Positions 7,842 to 17,391 of a DNA stretch of 64,000 nt are shown here, in pieces (the stretch's first letter is position 1; every line of letters begins with the position of its first letter). The DNA is from Pseudomonas borbori (lineage in GTDB: Bacteria > Pseudomonadota > Gammaproteobacteria > Pseudomonadales > Pseudomonadaceae), in the NCBI RefSeq assembly GCF_900115555.1, contig NZ_FOWX01000002.1, positions 1-64,000 of the forward strand. Reading direction: 5' to 3'. The notes below the pieces were generated by a model. It searched no databases, was not told the DNA's origin, and was given only the letters and a program-made list of their open reading frames with translations. Made by a program: the position numbers and the translations under genes.

Positions 7842-9811
7842 GCTTGCGCCCCCGTCATGCCCAGGGCTTCACGCACGCGGGTGGTGACCTTGATCCGGTA
7901 GCGCTTGTCGCTCGCCGAGAGGAAGCCGCCCAGGCCCATCAGCAAGGCACCGAACCAGATCCAGCGCACGAACGGCTTGATGTGCACGCGCACGGCCCAG
8001 GCGCCGTCTTCCAGCGGCTCCCCCAGAGCGACGAACAGATCGCGGGTAATGCCGGCGTCGATTCCGGCCTCGGTCATCACCGACTGCTGCACGCTATACA
8101 GACGCTTCTCCGGGTACAGCACGGCAATCTGCTGGCCATCTTCGAGGATCCGCACGGTGCCTTTATCCGAGGTGAAATTCGGCCCCTCGAAGTGTTCGGC
8201 ACCCTCGAAGATGAACTGGTAACCGCCCATCTCCACCGAATCGCCCGGGGCCATGCGCATGTCGCGCTCGAAGCTGCCCATGCTGGTCAGGATGACCCCG
8301 AGGGCGCACACGGCCAAACCGAGGTGCGCCGTCTGCATGCCCCAGTAGCTGCGGCCCAGACCTGGCAAGCCCTTGAGCAGCCCCTTGTGGCGGGTCTTGT
8401 CGAAAATGTCGCGCACACCGGCCAATACCACCCAAGCGGCCAGCAGACAGACACCCAGCACCGCCCAGCTGAAGTCGCCGTGCAGTACGCTCGCCAGCGC
8501 GGCCAAGGCCACGCTGCCGATCAGCACCGGGGCCAGCATGCCCAGCAGCCAGCGCAGCGGCGTGTCCTTCCAGCGCACCAGCACACCGATCGCGATCATC
8601 ACCATCAGCAGGCCCATCAACGGCACGAACAGCGCGTTGAAATACGGCGGGCCGACCGACAGTTTGGCCCCGCTCATGGCATCCAGCACCAGCGGATAGA
8701 GGGTGCCGAGCAGAATCATCGCAGCTGCCACCACCAGGATCAGGTTATTCACGAACAGCAGGGTCTCGCGCGACCACAGGGCGAAACCGACCTGACTCTT
8801 GACCACAGGCGCGCGGATGGCGAACAGGGTCAGCGAACCGCCGACCACGATCAACAGGAAGGCCAGGATGAACACGCCACGCGCAGGGTCGGTGGCAAAC
8901 GCATGCACCGAGGTCAGCACCCCGGAGCGGACCAGGAAGGTGCCGAGCAGACTCAGGGAGAAGGCGGCAATCGCCAGCAGTACCGTCCAGCTCTTGAACA
9001 CGCCGCGTTTCTCGGTCACCGCCAGGGAGTGGATCAGCGCGGTGCCGACCAGCCAGGGCATGAAGGAGGCGTTCTCCACCGGATCCCAGAACCACCAGCC
9101 GCCCCAGCCAAGCTCGTAATAGGCCCACCAGGAGCCCAGGGCGATGCCGATGCCGAGGAAAGCCCAGGCGACTATGGTCCAGGGTCGCGACCAGCGCGCC
9201 CAGGCCGCATCCAGCTTGCCGCCGAGCAAGGCGGCGATGGCGAAGGCGAAGGCCACCGAGAAGCCGACATAGCCCATGTAGAGCATCGGCGGATGGATGA
9301 TCAGGCCGAAATCCTGCAGCAGCGGATTGAGGTCGCGGCCGTCCAGCGGCGTGTTCGGCAGCAAGCGCTCGAACGGGTTGGAGGTGACTATCAGGAACAG
9401 CAGGAAGCCGACACTGATCATGCCCATCACCCCGAGTACGCGGGCGAGCATCTCCTCGGGCAACTGACGGGAGAAGATCGACACGGCGAAGGTCCAGCCG
9501 CCCAGGATCAACGCCCAGAGCAGCAGCGAGCCCTCATGGGCGCCCCACACCGCACTGAACTTGTAATACCAGGGCAGCGCACTGTTGGAATTGTGGGCCA
9601 CATAGGCGACGGAAAAATCATCGACCATGAAGGCGTAGGTCAGGCACAGGAAGGCGAAGACCAGGAAGGCGAACTGGCCCCAGGCCGCGGGCTGCGCCAG
9701 GCTCATCCACTGCCGATCGCCGCGCCAGGCGCCGATCAGCGGCAGGCTGGCCTGCACCAGGGCCAGGCACAGCGCCAGGATCATCGCCAGGTGACCGAGT
9801 TCGGGAATCAT
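7838..9811 (-). CDS. ccmF: Haem lyase core subunit CcmF
   Basis: 657 residues, about 14 to 15 membrane segments. The haem-handling WWD signature [19 protein letters not shown] lies at about 235-253, and conserved HNSN and [11 protein letters not shown] loops are present. CcmF ligates haem delivered by CcmE to the CXXCH motif of apocytochromes. It sits in the expected order ccmE-ccmF-ccmG with 4-bp overlaps. Confidence 0.97.
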   Translation of the reverse strand: MIPELGHLAMILALCLALVQASLPLIGAWRGDRQWMSLAQPAAWGQFAFLVFAFLCLTYAFMVDDFSVAYVAHNSNSALPWYYKFSAVWGAHEGSLLLWALILGGWTFAVSIFSRQLPEEMLARVLGVMGMISVGFLLFLIVTSNPFERLLPNTPLDGRDLNPLLQDFGLIIHPPMLYMGYVGFSVAFAFAIAALLGGKLDAAWARWSRPWTIVAWAFLGIGIALGSWWAYYELGWGGWWFWDPVENASFMPWLVGTALIHSLAVTEKRGVFKSWTVLLAIAAFSLSLLGTFLVRSGVLTSVHAFATDPARGVFILAFLLIVVGGSLTLFAIRAPVVKSQVGFALWSRETLLFVNNLILVVAAAMILLGTLYPLVLDAMSGAKLSVGPPYFNALFVPLMGLLMVMIAIGVLVRWKDTPLRWLLGMLAPVLIGSVALAALASVLHGDFSWAVLGVCLLAAWVVLAGVRDIFDKTRHKGLLKGLPGLGRSYWGMQTAHLGLAVCALGVILTSMGSFERDMRMAPGDSVEMGGYQFIFEGAEHFEGPNFTSDKGTVRILEDGQQIAVLYPEKRLYSVQQSVMTEAGIDAGITRDLFVALGEPLEDGAWAVRVHIKPFVRWIWFGALLMGLGGFLSASDKRYRIKVTTRVREALGMTGAQA

Positions 9812-10275
9812 TGCGCACCCCCTTGGGTGGCCGCGTCATGCTTTTGCTTCATTGCACTTTGCTCCAATGCCTGCATGACTTCCGGCGGCATGTAGTTTTC
9901 ATCGTGCTTGGCCAGCACCTGGTCGGCGATCAACACGCCATCGGCGTTGACCCTGCCCATGGCGACGATGCCCTGGCCTTCGCGGAACAGGTCTGGAAGG
10001 ATGCCGCTGTAACGGATGGTCACGTTGGCCGCCCCGTCGGTCACCACGAAGTCGGTTTCCAGCGAGTCGCTGGAGCGCTTGACCGAGCCCACTTCCACCA
10101 AGCCGCCAGCTCGGATGCGCGTGTCTTGTGGCGCCTCGCCGCTGGCGATCTGGGTCGGGGTATAGAACAGATTGATGTTCTGTTGCAGCGCACTCAGGGC
10201 CAAGGCCACGGCGATGCCCACACCAGCGAGGGTCGCCAGGATGATGAGCAGACGTTTCTTGCGAACAGGGTTCAT
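9808..10275 (-). CDS. ccmE: Haem chaperone CcmE
   Basis: 155 residues. An N-terminal membrane anchor (about 8-29) precedes a beta-barrel OB-fold domain with FYTPTQI and [11 protein letters not shown]. The haem-binding His124 lies in [13 protein letters not shown], the standard HDEN motif. CcmE carries haem covalently from CcmC to CcmF. It overlaps ccmD and ccmF by 4 bp. Confidence 0.96.
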   Translation of the reverse strand: MNPVRKKRLLIILATLAGVGIAVALALSALQQNINLFYTPTQIASGEAPQDTRIRAGGLVEVGSVKRSSDSLETDFVVTDGAANVTIRYSGILPDLFREGQGIVAMGRVNADGVLIADQVLAKHDENYMPPEVMQALEQSAMKQKHDAATQGGAQ

Positions 10276-10448
10276 TGCAACTCCTCCCGACGCAAACGAC
10301 GCGCCTCGTCTTGCAGGTAACGGCGACGCGCCAGCAGCGGCAGCACGACATTCAACGCCAGCACGGCCAGGCTGATGCCAAAGGACGTCCAGACATAGAG
10401 GCCATGGGTGCCCATGGCGAGAAATTCGGCGAACGAGGTGAAAGTCAC
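10272..10448 (-). CDS. ccmD: Haem exporter protein CcmD
   Basis: 58 residues from a GTG start at 10448 that overlaps the ccmC stop codon (GTGA). It has one transmembrane segment (about 20-40) and a basic, Arg-rich tail ([16 protein letters not shown]), as expected of CcmD, which releases holo-CcmE from the CcmABC complex. The frame is open far upstream but only this last portion is CcmD. Confidence 0.9.
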   Translation of the reverse strand: MTFTSFAEFLAMGTHGLYVWTSFGISLAVLALNVVLPLLARRRYLQDEARRLRREELQ

Positions 10449-11212
10449 AGGCCTTTCTCCACTTGAGCTCTGATCTCGGCCTTGGCCCAGCTGCTGCGCA
10501 CCTCGCGCTTGAGCACCTCCAGGCGCATGCGCAGGAGCAATACGGCGCCGAAGAAACAGTAGAAGCCGAGCACCATGATCAACAGTGGCAGCCACATTTC
10601 CAGCGGCATGGCCGGTTTCTCGACCACGCTGAAGGTGGCAGGCTGGTGCAGGGTGTTCCACCACTCCACCGAGTATTTGATGATCGGAATGTTGATCACC
10701 CCGACGATGGCCAACACCGCGCAGGCCTTGGCCGCGCTGTCGCGGTTGCTGATGGCCTGACCGAGGGCGATCACCCCGAAATACAGGAACAACAGGATCA
10801 GCATCGAGGTCAGGCGTGCATCCCAGACCCAGTAGGCGCCCCAGGTCGGCTTGCCCCAGATGGCGCCGGTCACCAGCGCGATCACGGTCATCCAGGCACC
10901 TACAGGCGCAGCCTGTTGCACGGCCACATCGGCAAGTTTCATTTTCCACACCAAGCCGACCACGCCCGCCACCGCCAGCATGACGTACACCGACTGGGCC
11001 AGAAACGCTGCCGGCACATGGATATAGATAATACGGAAGCTGTTGCCCTGCTGGTAGTCCGGCGGCGCAAAGGCCAGGCTCCAGACCAGCCCGACCGCCA
11101 GCAACAAGGCGGCGGCCGCGCTCAGCCAGGGCAGCAGACGCCCACTGATCTGGTAAAACCATTTGGGCGAGCCCAGCTTGTGAAACCACGTCCAGTTCAT
11201 CGGATTACTCAT
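10445..11212 (-). CDS. ccmC: Haem handling protein CcmC
   Basis: 255 residues, six membrane segments. The haem-binding WWD-type motif reads [18 protein letters not shown] at about 123-140, flanked by conserved His residues (IYIHVPAAF and the later LHQPA). CcmC loads haem onto CcmE. The ATG at 11212 is chosen because the protein then begins [18 protein letters not shown] as in other pseudomonads. A 53-bp gap separates it from ccmB. Confidence 0.95.
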   Translation of the reverse strand: MSNPMNWTWFHKLGSPKWFYQISGRLLPWLSAAAALLLAVGLVWSLAFAPPDYQQGNSFRIIYIHVPAAFLAQSVYVMLAVAGVVGLVWKMKLADVAVQQAAPVGAWMTVIALVTGAIWGKPTWGAYWVWDARLTSMLILLFLYFGVIALGQAISNRDSAAKACAVLAIVGVINIPIIKYSVEWWNTLHQPATFSVVEKPAMPLEMWLPLLIMVLGFYCFFGAVLLLRMRLEVLKREVRSSWAKAEIRAQVEKGL

Positions 11213-11265
11213 CAGTCTCCGGGGTAATGGCCGCGCATGGCCGTCCTCGGTAGCACGGTTGTAGA

Positions 11266-11937
11266 TCACTCGCCGACGCTGATGGTCAGACCGGCGGCAA
11301 TCGCAAAAGGTGTCAAGGTCACCGCCAACGCGGTGAGACTGGCCAGCCACAACAGGTGACCGACCGCCGGCAATCCTTGCAGGCTGGCTTGTAGCGCCCC
11401 GCTGCCAAGAATCAGCACCGGGATATACAGCGGCAGAATCAGCAGCGCCAGCAGCAGGCCACCCCGTTTGAGGCCCACCGTCAGCGCCGCGCCGACCGCG
11501 CCGAGCAGGCTCAAGACCGGCGTACCGAGCAACAGCGAGAGCAACAACACCGGCAGGCAACGCCCCGGCAAGCCGAGCATCAGAGCCAGCAATGGCGCCA
11601 GTAGCACCAGGGCCAAACCGGAGAACAGCCAGTTTGCCAGTACCTTGGCCAATACCAGAAGAGGCAAGGGATGCGGCGAAAGGACCCACTGCTCCAGCGA
11701 GCCATCCTCGAAATCGCTGCGAAACAGCCCATCCAGCGAGAGCAGCACGGCCAATAGCGCCGCCACCCACACCAACCCCGGCGACAGGGTTTGCAACAGC
11801 TGCGTCTCCGGCCCCACGGCCAACGGAAACAGGGCGATCACGATAGCGAAGAACACCAGCGGATTGGCCAGCTCGGCGGGCCGGCGAAACAACAGTCGTG
11901 CTTCGCGCGCGACCAACAGACTGAACACATCGCTCAT
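11266..11937 (-). CDS. ccmB: Haem exporter ABC permease CcmB
   Basis: 223 residues, six hydrophobic segments. The N-terminal [19 protein letters not shown] and the internal [14 protein letters not shown] are typical of CcmB. It is the membrane partner of CcmA. The start codon overlaps the ccmA stop by 4 bp. Confidence 0.95.
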   Translation of the reverse strand: MSDVFSLLVAREARLLFRRPAELANPLVFFAIVIALFPLAVGPETQLLQTLSPGLVWVAALLAVLLSLDGLFRSDFEDGSLEQWVLSPHPLPLLVLAKVLANWLFSGLALVLLAPLLALMLGLPGRCLPVLLLSLLLGTPVLSLLGAVGAALTVGLKRGGLLLALLILPLYIPVLILGSGALQASLQGLPAVGHLLWLASLTALAVTLTPFAIAAGLTISVGE

Positions 11938-12569
11938 AGAATACGCTGTCCCAGATCAAGCTCGCGGTAACCGGCGGGCTTGACCGTCAGCGTGTGATGA
12001 GTGGTCAGCAGCACCAGGCCGCCCATTTCGCAGTGCCAGGCCAGATGGTTTTCCAGTTGTGCCACGGCGAGCTTGTCGAGGGCGGTAAAGGGTTCGTCGA
12101 GTATCCATAACGGCGGCCCGTCCAGATACAACCGCGCCAGCGCGACGCGACGCTGCTGGCCGGCCGACAGGGTATGGCAGGGCACATCCTCGAAACCGCG
12201 CAGCCCAACTGCCTCCAGCGCCTGCCAGATCGCCGTGCGTTCAGCCGGACGATGCAGCGCGCATAACCAGGCCAGGTTCTCTTCGGCAGTGAGCAGGCCC
12301 TTGATCCCGGCGGCGTGACCTATCCACAATAAATTACGCGCCAGTTCGCTGCGCTGCGAAGCCAGCGGCTGACCGTTCAGGCGAATCTCCCCGGCCGTTG
12401 GCTGCATCAGTCCGGCGAGCAAACGCAGCAGGCTGGTCTTACCGCTGCCGTTGGGACCGGAAATCTGCAACATCTCGCCGCCCGCCAAACGCAGTTCAAG
12501 CCGTTCGAAAAGCATGCGCCAATCCCGCTCACAAGCGAGCGCCACGGCTTCGAGAAGAGGGCTTGTCAC
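11934..12569 (-). CDS. ccmA: Haem exporter ABC ATPase CcmA
   Basis: 211 residues from a GTG at 12569, chosen because AGGTGG lies 7 bases upstream; an ATG at 12629 would add 20 residues without family similarity. Walker A is GPNGSGKTS, the signature LSAGQQRR and Walker [13 protein letters not shown]. It is the ATPase driving holo-CcmE release and the first gene of the nine-gene ccm operon. The 12570-12721 spacer is shared with the divergent FliK-like gene. Confidence 0.95.
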   Translation of the reverse strand: MTSPLLEAVALACERDWRMLFERLELRLAGGEMLQISGPNGSGKTSLLRLLAGLMQPTAGEIRLNGQPLASQRSELARNLLWIGHAAGIKGLLTAEENLAWLCALHRPAERTAIWQALEAVGLRGFEDVPCHTLSAGQQRRVALARLYLDGPPLWILDEPFTALDKLAVAQLENHLAWHCEMGGLVLLTTHHTLTVKPAGYRELDLGQRIL

Positions 12570-12721
12570 GGTATATCCACCTAAAAAGCGGTTCAAGTCG
12601 GCAGTGTCCCGGCCGCTATACTGACGCAAGTTGAATACGCAGCCGACCCAGACGGGGCGCGATTATACATGCTATGCCCTACTCGCCGCAGTGGGCATTT
12701 TCGACAGGGTGTTACCCGCCA

Positions 12722-14266
12722 ATGAGCGAAATCAGCAGTTCCCGCCCGCTAGCGCCAGCGCCGCCGAACAACCGTGCCAGCGCGCCAGGCAGCGATCTGG
12801 CGCTTAAGCTGCTGCAGCCGCTACAAGGCTTGCTGGCCAATGGCGAAACCGCCAAGGCCGAGGTGGTCGCCCTCAAGGAAATGGCGCACAGCTTTCAGCT
12901 TTTGCTCAAGCTGACACTGGACAATGGTCGTCAGGCAACCCTGCAGGCCAGCAGCCCACGCCCCCTTGCCCAAGGCGCCCCACTGATGGTCACGGCGCTG
13001 TCGCAAAGCCGCCTGACAGTAGCCCTGCTAGCCGGCGGCGAGAAAGCCCTGACCAGCCTGGATCTCGAGCAACTGCCGATCGGCACCTTGCTGCAAGGCA
13101 AGGTCGTGGCCCGCGAACAGTTGGTCCAGGCGAAAGCACAGCAGGCGCTCTACAAGGTGATAGTGAACCTGCTCAACAGCCCGCTGGCGGGCAGCAAGCT
13201 GTCGCTGGAAACGCCTTTGGCGCTGCCCCTCGGCAGCCTGCTCAGCGCGCAGGTGCAAGGCAGTCAGGCGCTGAATTTCCTGCCCCTCAGCGGGCGTCTC
13301 GACCAGCTCGAATTGAGCCAGCAACTGGCCAGCCAACAGAACCGTCAGGGCTCGCTGGAGGGCTTGTTCAAGGCCCTGCAAGGCACAGTGGGCAAGGACG
13401 CACTGCCGGAAGGCCTGCGTAGCAGCATCGACAAACTGTTCAATGCCCTGCCCGATGTCGCCCAATTGAGTACCGGCAAAGGGCTGAGCCAGGCCATGGA
13501 AAACAGCGGCTTGTTCCTCGAAAGCAAACTGCTCGGTGGCCAGGGTCATGCCCTGCCCACCGACATGAAAGCCAACCTGCTGCGCCTGATCAGCCAACTG
13601 CTGCCCACCCTGGCGTCCGGCACGCCACTGGCCACGGCCAACGCCAGCGCCGCCATGGCCCAGGCGCTGCCGGCGCTCGCCCGCGACATCCTCGGCTCCC
13701 TCGGCCAAGCCAACGCACGCCAAACGGCCTTGCGTTTTCCCCTGCCGTCACGCCTGCTGCAGGCGATGGAGGGTGACGCCGATCTGCAGACCCTGCTGAA
13801 ACTGGCCGCCGCCGCCGTCTCGCGCCTGCAGACCCACCAACTGTCCAGCCTGGCGCAGAGCCAGGTCGGCCCGGACGGCAACCTGCTGACCACCTGGCAA
13901 CTGGAATTGCCCATGCGCGATCAGCGCGACCTAGTGCCCCTGCAGGTGAAAATCCAGCACGAAGAACCACAGAAATCGCCGGGCAAGCAGCCCAAGGAGG
14001 CGCGGTGGAAAGTCGAACTGGCCTTCGACCTGGAACCGCTGGGGCCGCTGCAAGTCCAGGCACAGCTGGCCCGCGGCAGCCTGTCCAGCCAGCTATGGGC
14101 CGAGCGCCCGCGCACCGCCAACCTGATCGACGCCGAGCTGAATACGCTGCGTGAACGCCTGACCGCCGCCGGCCTGACCGTCGGCGAACTGGCGTGCACT
14201 CAGGGCACGCCCCCCCAAGGCCCAAAGACCGGCCTGGAACAACGCTGGGTAGACGAAACCGCATGA
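12722..14266 (+). CDS. FliK-like flagellar hook-length control protein (second copy)
   Basis: 514 residues starting MSEISSSRP. An in-frame ATG at 12674 lies in promoter-like sequence, so I prefer 12722, with moderate certainty. The Ala/Leu/Gln-rich N-terminal two thirds is a low-complexity ruler-like region; the C-terminal 120 residues (LVPLQVKIQHEE, ELAFDLEPLGPLQVQAQLARG, LRERLTAAGLTVGELAC) form a Flg_hook-type domain. Its stop overlaps the start of an FlhB C-terminal homologue. A true FliK is encoded at 35121-36383, so this is a paralogue. A similar pair lies next to ccmA in other pseudomonads. Confidence 0.75.
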   Translation: MSEISSSRPLAPAPPNNRASAPGSDLALKLLQPLQGLLANGETAKAEVVALKEMAHSFQLLLKLTLDNGRQATLQASSPRPLAQGAPLMVTALSQSRLTVALLAGGEKALTSLDLEQLPIGTLLQGKVVAREQLVQAKAQQALYKVIVNLLNSPLAGSKLSLETPLALPLGSLLSAQVQGSQALNFLPLSGRLDQLELSQQLASQQNRQGSLEGLFKALQGTVGKDALPEGLRSSIDKLFNALPDVAQLSTGKGLSQAMENSGLFLESKLLGGQGHALPTDMKANLLRLISQLLPTLASGTPLATANASAAMAQALPALARDILGSLGQANARQTALRFPLPSRLLQAMEGDADLQTLLKLAAAAVSRLQTHQLSSLAQSQVGPDGNLLTTWQLELPMRDQRDLVPLQVKIQHEEPQKSPGKQPKEARWKVELAFDLEPLGPLQVQAQLARGSLSSQLWAERPRTANLIDAELNTLRERLTAAGLTVGELACTQGTPPQGPKTGLEQRWVDETA

Positions 14267-14589
14267 AAAAACCAGTCCCGCGCCAAGCCATCGCCCTGAC
14301 CTATGACGGCCAGAATGCGCCCAGCCTCAGCGCCAAGGGTGATGACGAGCTGGCCGAAGCGATCCTGGCAATCGCCCGCGAGCATGAGGTGCCGATCTAC
14401 GAGAATGCCGATCTGGTGCGCCTGCTGGCACGCCTGGAACTGGGCGAGGCGATCCCCGAGCAACTGTATCGCTGCATTGCCGAGATCATCGCCTTCGCCT
14501 GGCACTTGAAGGGCAAGTGCCCGCCGGGCTTCCAGCGCGATAACGACATCACCCCGCCGCTGCCGCTGCTCGACGGACCGCCCCGCTAG
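14263..14589 (+). CDS. Stand-alone FlhB C-terminal (EscU/YscU/HrcU-type) export-switch homologue
   Basis: 108 residues. The segment AIALTYDGQNAPSLSAKGDDELAEAILAIAREHEVPIYENADLVRLLARLELGEAIPEQLYRCIAEIIAFAW aligns with the cytoplasmic domain of FlhB after the NPTH cleavage site; no membrane part and no NPTH are present. Related free-standing domains (FlhX/FhlB) can replace the cleaved C-terminal piece of FlhB. It is coupled by an ATGA overlap to the FliK-like gene, which pairs a ruler with a switch domain. Confidence 0.82.
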   Translation: MKKPVPRQAIALTYDGQNAPSLSAKGDDELAEAILAIAREHEVPIYENADLVRLLARLELGEAIPEQLYRCIAEIIAFAWHLKGKCPPGFQRDNDITPPLPLLDGPPR

Positions 14590-14599
14590 CAGGCAGCGC

Positions 14600-14659
14600 C
14601 TGTAGCTCGGATGCAATCCGGGGAGCACACGGCCAGCCCTGATTGCATCCGGACTACAG
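14600..14659. repeat. REP-like palindrome between convergent genes
   Basis: CTGTAGCTCGGATGCAATC and GATTGCATCCGGACTACAG are inverted repeats with two mismatches in 19 bp. The element lies between the convergent FlhB-like and DUF2802 genes and could terminate both. Same family as 5178-5233. Confidence 0.8.
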
Positions 14660-14680
14660 CGCGTAGCGACAAATTGACAA

Positions 14681-15079
14681 TTAACGATTTTTCGGCTGAT
14701 TGAGCTTGCTGATCAGCTCCGCCTCGGCCTTGCTCAGTCCGCAGGACTGGGTCAGGTCATCGACACTGGCGCCCAGGCCGACCAGGCGCGCGGCCTGGGT
14801 GAACGACAGGCTGCTGGGGTCGCGCTGCTCGATCTGGCTGAGCTTGTCCGGCAACGGAGCTACGACCTGCCGCAGTTCGTGCAGCTCTTCGCCCATGCGC
14901 ACGCTACCGGCCAGATAGATGTCCAGGCGTTTACCCAGCTCCTTGATCCGCAGATCGCGCGCCGCATCCCGCTCGGCCTGCAGCGACGCCAGGTGGCGCT
15001 GTTGCATGATCAGCCAGACGCAGGTGCCGACCAACCCCAGGCACACCAGCCCGAGCAGGATCAGCGCGATCTCGAGCAT
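14681..15079 (-). CDS. DUF2802 protein at the end of the che/mot operon
   Basis: 132 residues: one N-terminal membrane segment (about 2-25), a coiled-coil-like middle (SLQAERDAARDLRIKELGKRLDIYL) and a C-terminal DUF2802 region (AARLVGLGASVDDLTQSCGLSKAEAELI) that resembles a small helix-turn-helix. It conventionally ends the cheW operon in pseudomonads. Its function is not established. It starts 3 bp after the cheW stop. Confidence 0.85.
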   Translation of the reverse strand: MLEIALILLGLVCLGLVGTCVWLIMQQRHLASLQAERDAARDLRIKELGKRLDIYLAGSVRMGEELHELRQVVAPLPDKLSQIEQRDPSSLSFTQAARLVGLGASVDDLTQSCGLSKAEAELISKLNQPKNR

Positions 15080-15082
15080 GGT

Positions 15083-15562
15083 CTAGATACTCTCCAGCTC
15101 GGACCACTCTTCCTCGCTCATCATCTTGTCCAACTCGACCAGAATCAGCAGCTCGCCATTCTTGTTGCACACGCCCTGGATGAACTTGGCCGACTCGTCG
15201 TTGCCGACATTCGGCGCGGTTTCCACCTCGGACTGGCGCAGATAGACCACCTCGGCCACGCTGTCGACCATGATGCCGACCACTTGCTTGTCCGCCTCGA
15301 TGATCACGATGCGGGTATTGTCACTCACCGCCGCCGAGTCCAGACCGAAGCGCTGGCGGGTGTCGATCACCGTCACCACATTGCCGCGCAGATTGATGAT
15401 ACCCAGCACATAGCTCGGTGCGCCCGGCACCGGGGCGATCTCGGTGTGGCGCAGCACTTCCTGAACCTGCATCACATTGATGCCGTAGGTTTCGTTGTCC
15501 AGGCGGAAGGTCACCCATTGCAGGATGGGATCTTCAGCGCCCTGTGCAGAATTCTTCTTCAT
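15083..15562 (-). CDS. cheW: Chemotaxis coupling protein CheW
   Basis: 159 residues, a single CheW SH3-like domain: WVTFRLDNETYGINVMQVQEVLR, YVLGIINLRGNVVTVIDTRQRFGL and VGIMVDSVAEVVYLR. It couples chemoreceptors to CheA. The last residues carry a short acidic tail. It follows parP with a 101-bp gap. Confidence 0.95.
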   Translation of the reverse strand: MKKNSAQGAEDPILQWVTFRLDNETYGINVMQVQEVLRHTEIAPVPGAPSYVLGIINLRGNVVTVIDTRQRFGLDSAAVSDNTRIVIIEADKQVVGIMVDSVAEVVYLRQSEVETAPNVGNDESAKFIQGVCNKNGELLILVELDKMMSEEEWSELESI

Positions 15563-15663
15563 AGCCCTAGCCTCGTCGTAAGCCGCACTGTGCGGCGTGC
15601 GCGGTTCAAACCGCGGGTCATCATCCGTAGGCCCGCCGCCAGGGCGAGCCTGTCATGTCTCAA

Positions 15664-16464
15664 TCAGTGAATCTGGCCATTGACCATGCGCTTGGCCGCG
15701 CCGCTGGCGATCAGTTCAGCCAGGGCCGCCACATCCAGCAAGGCACACATGTGTTCGATCACCGTACCCGCCAGCCAGGGTCGCTGGGTGCGCTGGCTGC
15801 GCCACTTGATCTCGCTCGGGTCCAGGCGAATCGAACGGCTGACCTGGTGCACGGCCAAACCCCATTCATAGCCCTGCACTGAAATCACATACTGCAGCCC
15901 CTGGCGAAAATCATCGCGATAGCGGTCAGGCATCACCCAGCGCGCGGTATCCAGGACCTTCAGGTTACCGGCCTGGCACGGCAGTATGCCGAGAAACCAG
16001 TCCGGCTGGCCAAATAATGGCGTCAATTCCTGTCCCGCCAGCGCAAAGATCGAACCCAGGCACACCAGCGGCACCGCCAGGGTCAGGCCGGCGACGTCGA
16101 ACAACAGGCACTCGAACGGCTCCTGCGCCCACTCCGGCCGCTCTCCCGACTGCAAGCCGGGCACCTGGTTCAGCGTTATAGCGGGTAGATGAACGTCGAT
16201 CACCGGCTCAACCGACACCGGCCGGGCGACCACAGCAGGCGCGGGCTCGATCACCGGCACGACAACCGGCAGCGGCTCGGCCAGCACCTGTACGGGCGCA
16301 GCGGACAGCAGGCCGGCATCGCGCGCCTGCTCTTCCAGCACCGCGGCCTCGAACTCGTCGAGGCTGCTTTCGGCCAATTCGACTGCAGCCTCCTGCAGCA
16401 AGCTGTCCAGATAGGACTGCAAGGCCAACTGGGGACGCGTGGCGATGGCGACGGGACGACTCAT
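15664..16464 (-). CDS. parP: ParP: CheW-domain protein for polar chemotaxis arrays
   Basis: 266 residues starting MSRPVAIATRP. Residues 1-120 are a Pro/Val/Ala-rich linker with an acidic helix (ESSLDEFEAAVLEEQARD). A divergent CheW-like domain lies at about 130-266 (FECLLFDVAGLTLAVPLVCLGSIF, FLGILPCQAGNLKVLDTARWV). In Vibrio and Pseudomonas, ParP links the ParC ATPase to CheA and localises chemosensory arrays to the cell pole. The adjacency to parC and cheW supports this assignment. Confidence 0.85.
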   Translation of the reverse strand: MSRPVAIATRPQLALQSYLDSLLQEAAVELAESSLDEFEAAVLEEQARDAGLLSAAPVQVLAEPLPVVVPVIEPAPAVVARPVSVEPVIDVHLPAITLNQVPGLQSGERPEWAQEPFECLLFDVAGLTLAVPLVCLGSIFALAGQELTPLFGQPDWFLGILPCQAGNLKVLDTARWVMPDRYRDDFRQGLQYVISVQGYEWGLAVHQVSRSIRLDPSEIKWRSQRTQRPWLAGTVIEHMCALLDVAALAELIASGAAKRMVNGQIH

Positions 16465-16551
16465 AGATGGAATCCGCAAAAATAGCCTGTACAACCTATC
16501 GGCCGCAGTGGCGGCATACTTGAACGCTTCGGCTCGACATAGACCCTCATC

Positions 16552-17340
16552 TCAAGCCACCTGCGCCGCCAACTGCTGCGCCAGCAGGTGTTTGAGCAGC
16601 GCCCGATAGGCCAGCACACCGCGGCTGTTGGGGTCGAACTGCGAGGGCGTGCGCCCCGCCCGGCTGGCATCGCGCAGGCGCGTGTCGATCGGAATATAGG
16701 CCGGCCACAGGTGCTCCGGATAGCTGTCGCGCAGCAGGCGCAAGGTGCTCAGCGAGGCCTGCGTACGCCGGTCGAACAGGGTCGGCACGATGCTGTAGGG
16801 CAATGCCTGTTTGCGCGACCGGTTGATCATCGCCAGGGTGCTGACCATGCGTTCCAGGCCCTTGACCGCGAGAAACTCGGTCTGCACCGGGATCACCAGC
16901 TGCTGGCTGGCCGCCAGCGCATTGACCATCAGCACGCCGAGCAGCGGCGGGCTGTCGATAACCGCATGGTCGTAGCCCTGCCACAGCTGCGCCAGGCTCT
17001 TGGCGATGACCAGGCCCAGACCGCTCTGCCCGGGCGATTGACGCTCGAGCGTGGCCAGGGCGGTGCTCGACGGCAACAGGGCGATGCGCTCGTGGCTGGT
17101 GGGCAACAGCAGTTGTTCCGGCAGCCCCTGAGGTACCACGCCCTGATGCAGGAACAGGTCGAAGCAGCTGTGCTCCAGCGCATCCGGATCGTGGCCGAAA
17201 TAACTGGTCATCGAGCCATGGGGATCGAGATCGACCACGACCACGCGCTTGCCGGCATCGGCCAGCAGGCCGGCCAGGGCGATGGCGGTGGTGGTCTTGC
17301 CCACACCACCCTTTTGATTGGCTACTGCCCAGACTCTCAT
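16552..17340 (-). CDS. parC: ParC: ParA-family ATPase for chemotaxis array positioning
   Basis: 262 residues. It starts MRVWAVANQKGGVGKTTTAIALAG with the deviant Walker A KGGVGKTT, followed by VVVVDLDPHGSMTSYFG and VIDSPPLLG, both ParA hallmarks. There is no adjacent parB; its place in the che/mot operon next to parP identifies it as ParC, which recruits chemotaxis proteins to the flagellated pole, rather than a plasmid or chromosome partition protein. Confidence 0.9.
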   Translation of the reverse strand: MRVWAVANQKGGVGKTTTAIALAGLLADAGKRVVVVDLDPHGSMTSYFGHDPDALEHSCFDLFLHQGVVPQGLPEQLLLPTSHERIALLPSSTALATLERQSPGQSGLGLVIAKSLAQLWQGYDHAVIDSPPLLGVLMVNALAASQQLVIPVQTEFLAVKGLERMVSTLAMINRSRKQALPYSIVPTLFDRRTQASLSTLRLLRDSYPEHLWPAYIPIDTRLRDASRAGRTPSQFDPNSRGVLAYRALLKHLLAQQLAAQVA

Positions 17341-17391
17341 CTTGTTGGTCCTCCCGGCATGATCCAGACCCTACCGAGAACAGGCGTCGCC

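Noticed and set aside
7844..9895. A 683-codon plus-strand frame opposite ccmF/ccmE
   Set aside because: Shadow frame of ccmF: Gln/His/Arg-rich, no recognizable motif, no ribosome site.
10449..11189. Long N-terminal extension of the ccmD frame
   Set aside because: The upstream portion is ccmC read in another frame; CcmD starts at the GTG overlapping the ccmC stop.
16552..17340. ParA-like gene as a sign of a plasmid or partition locus
   Set aside because: No parB or parS-like site; neighbours parP, cheW, motC and motD identify it as ParC.
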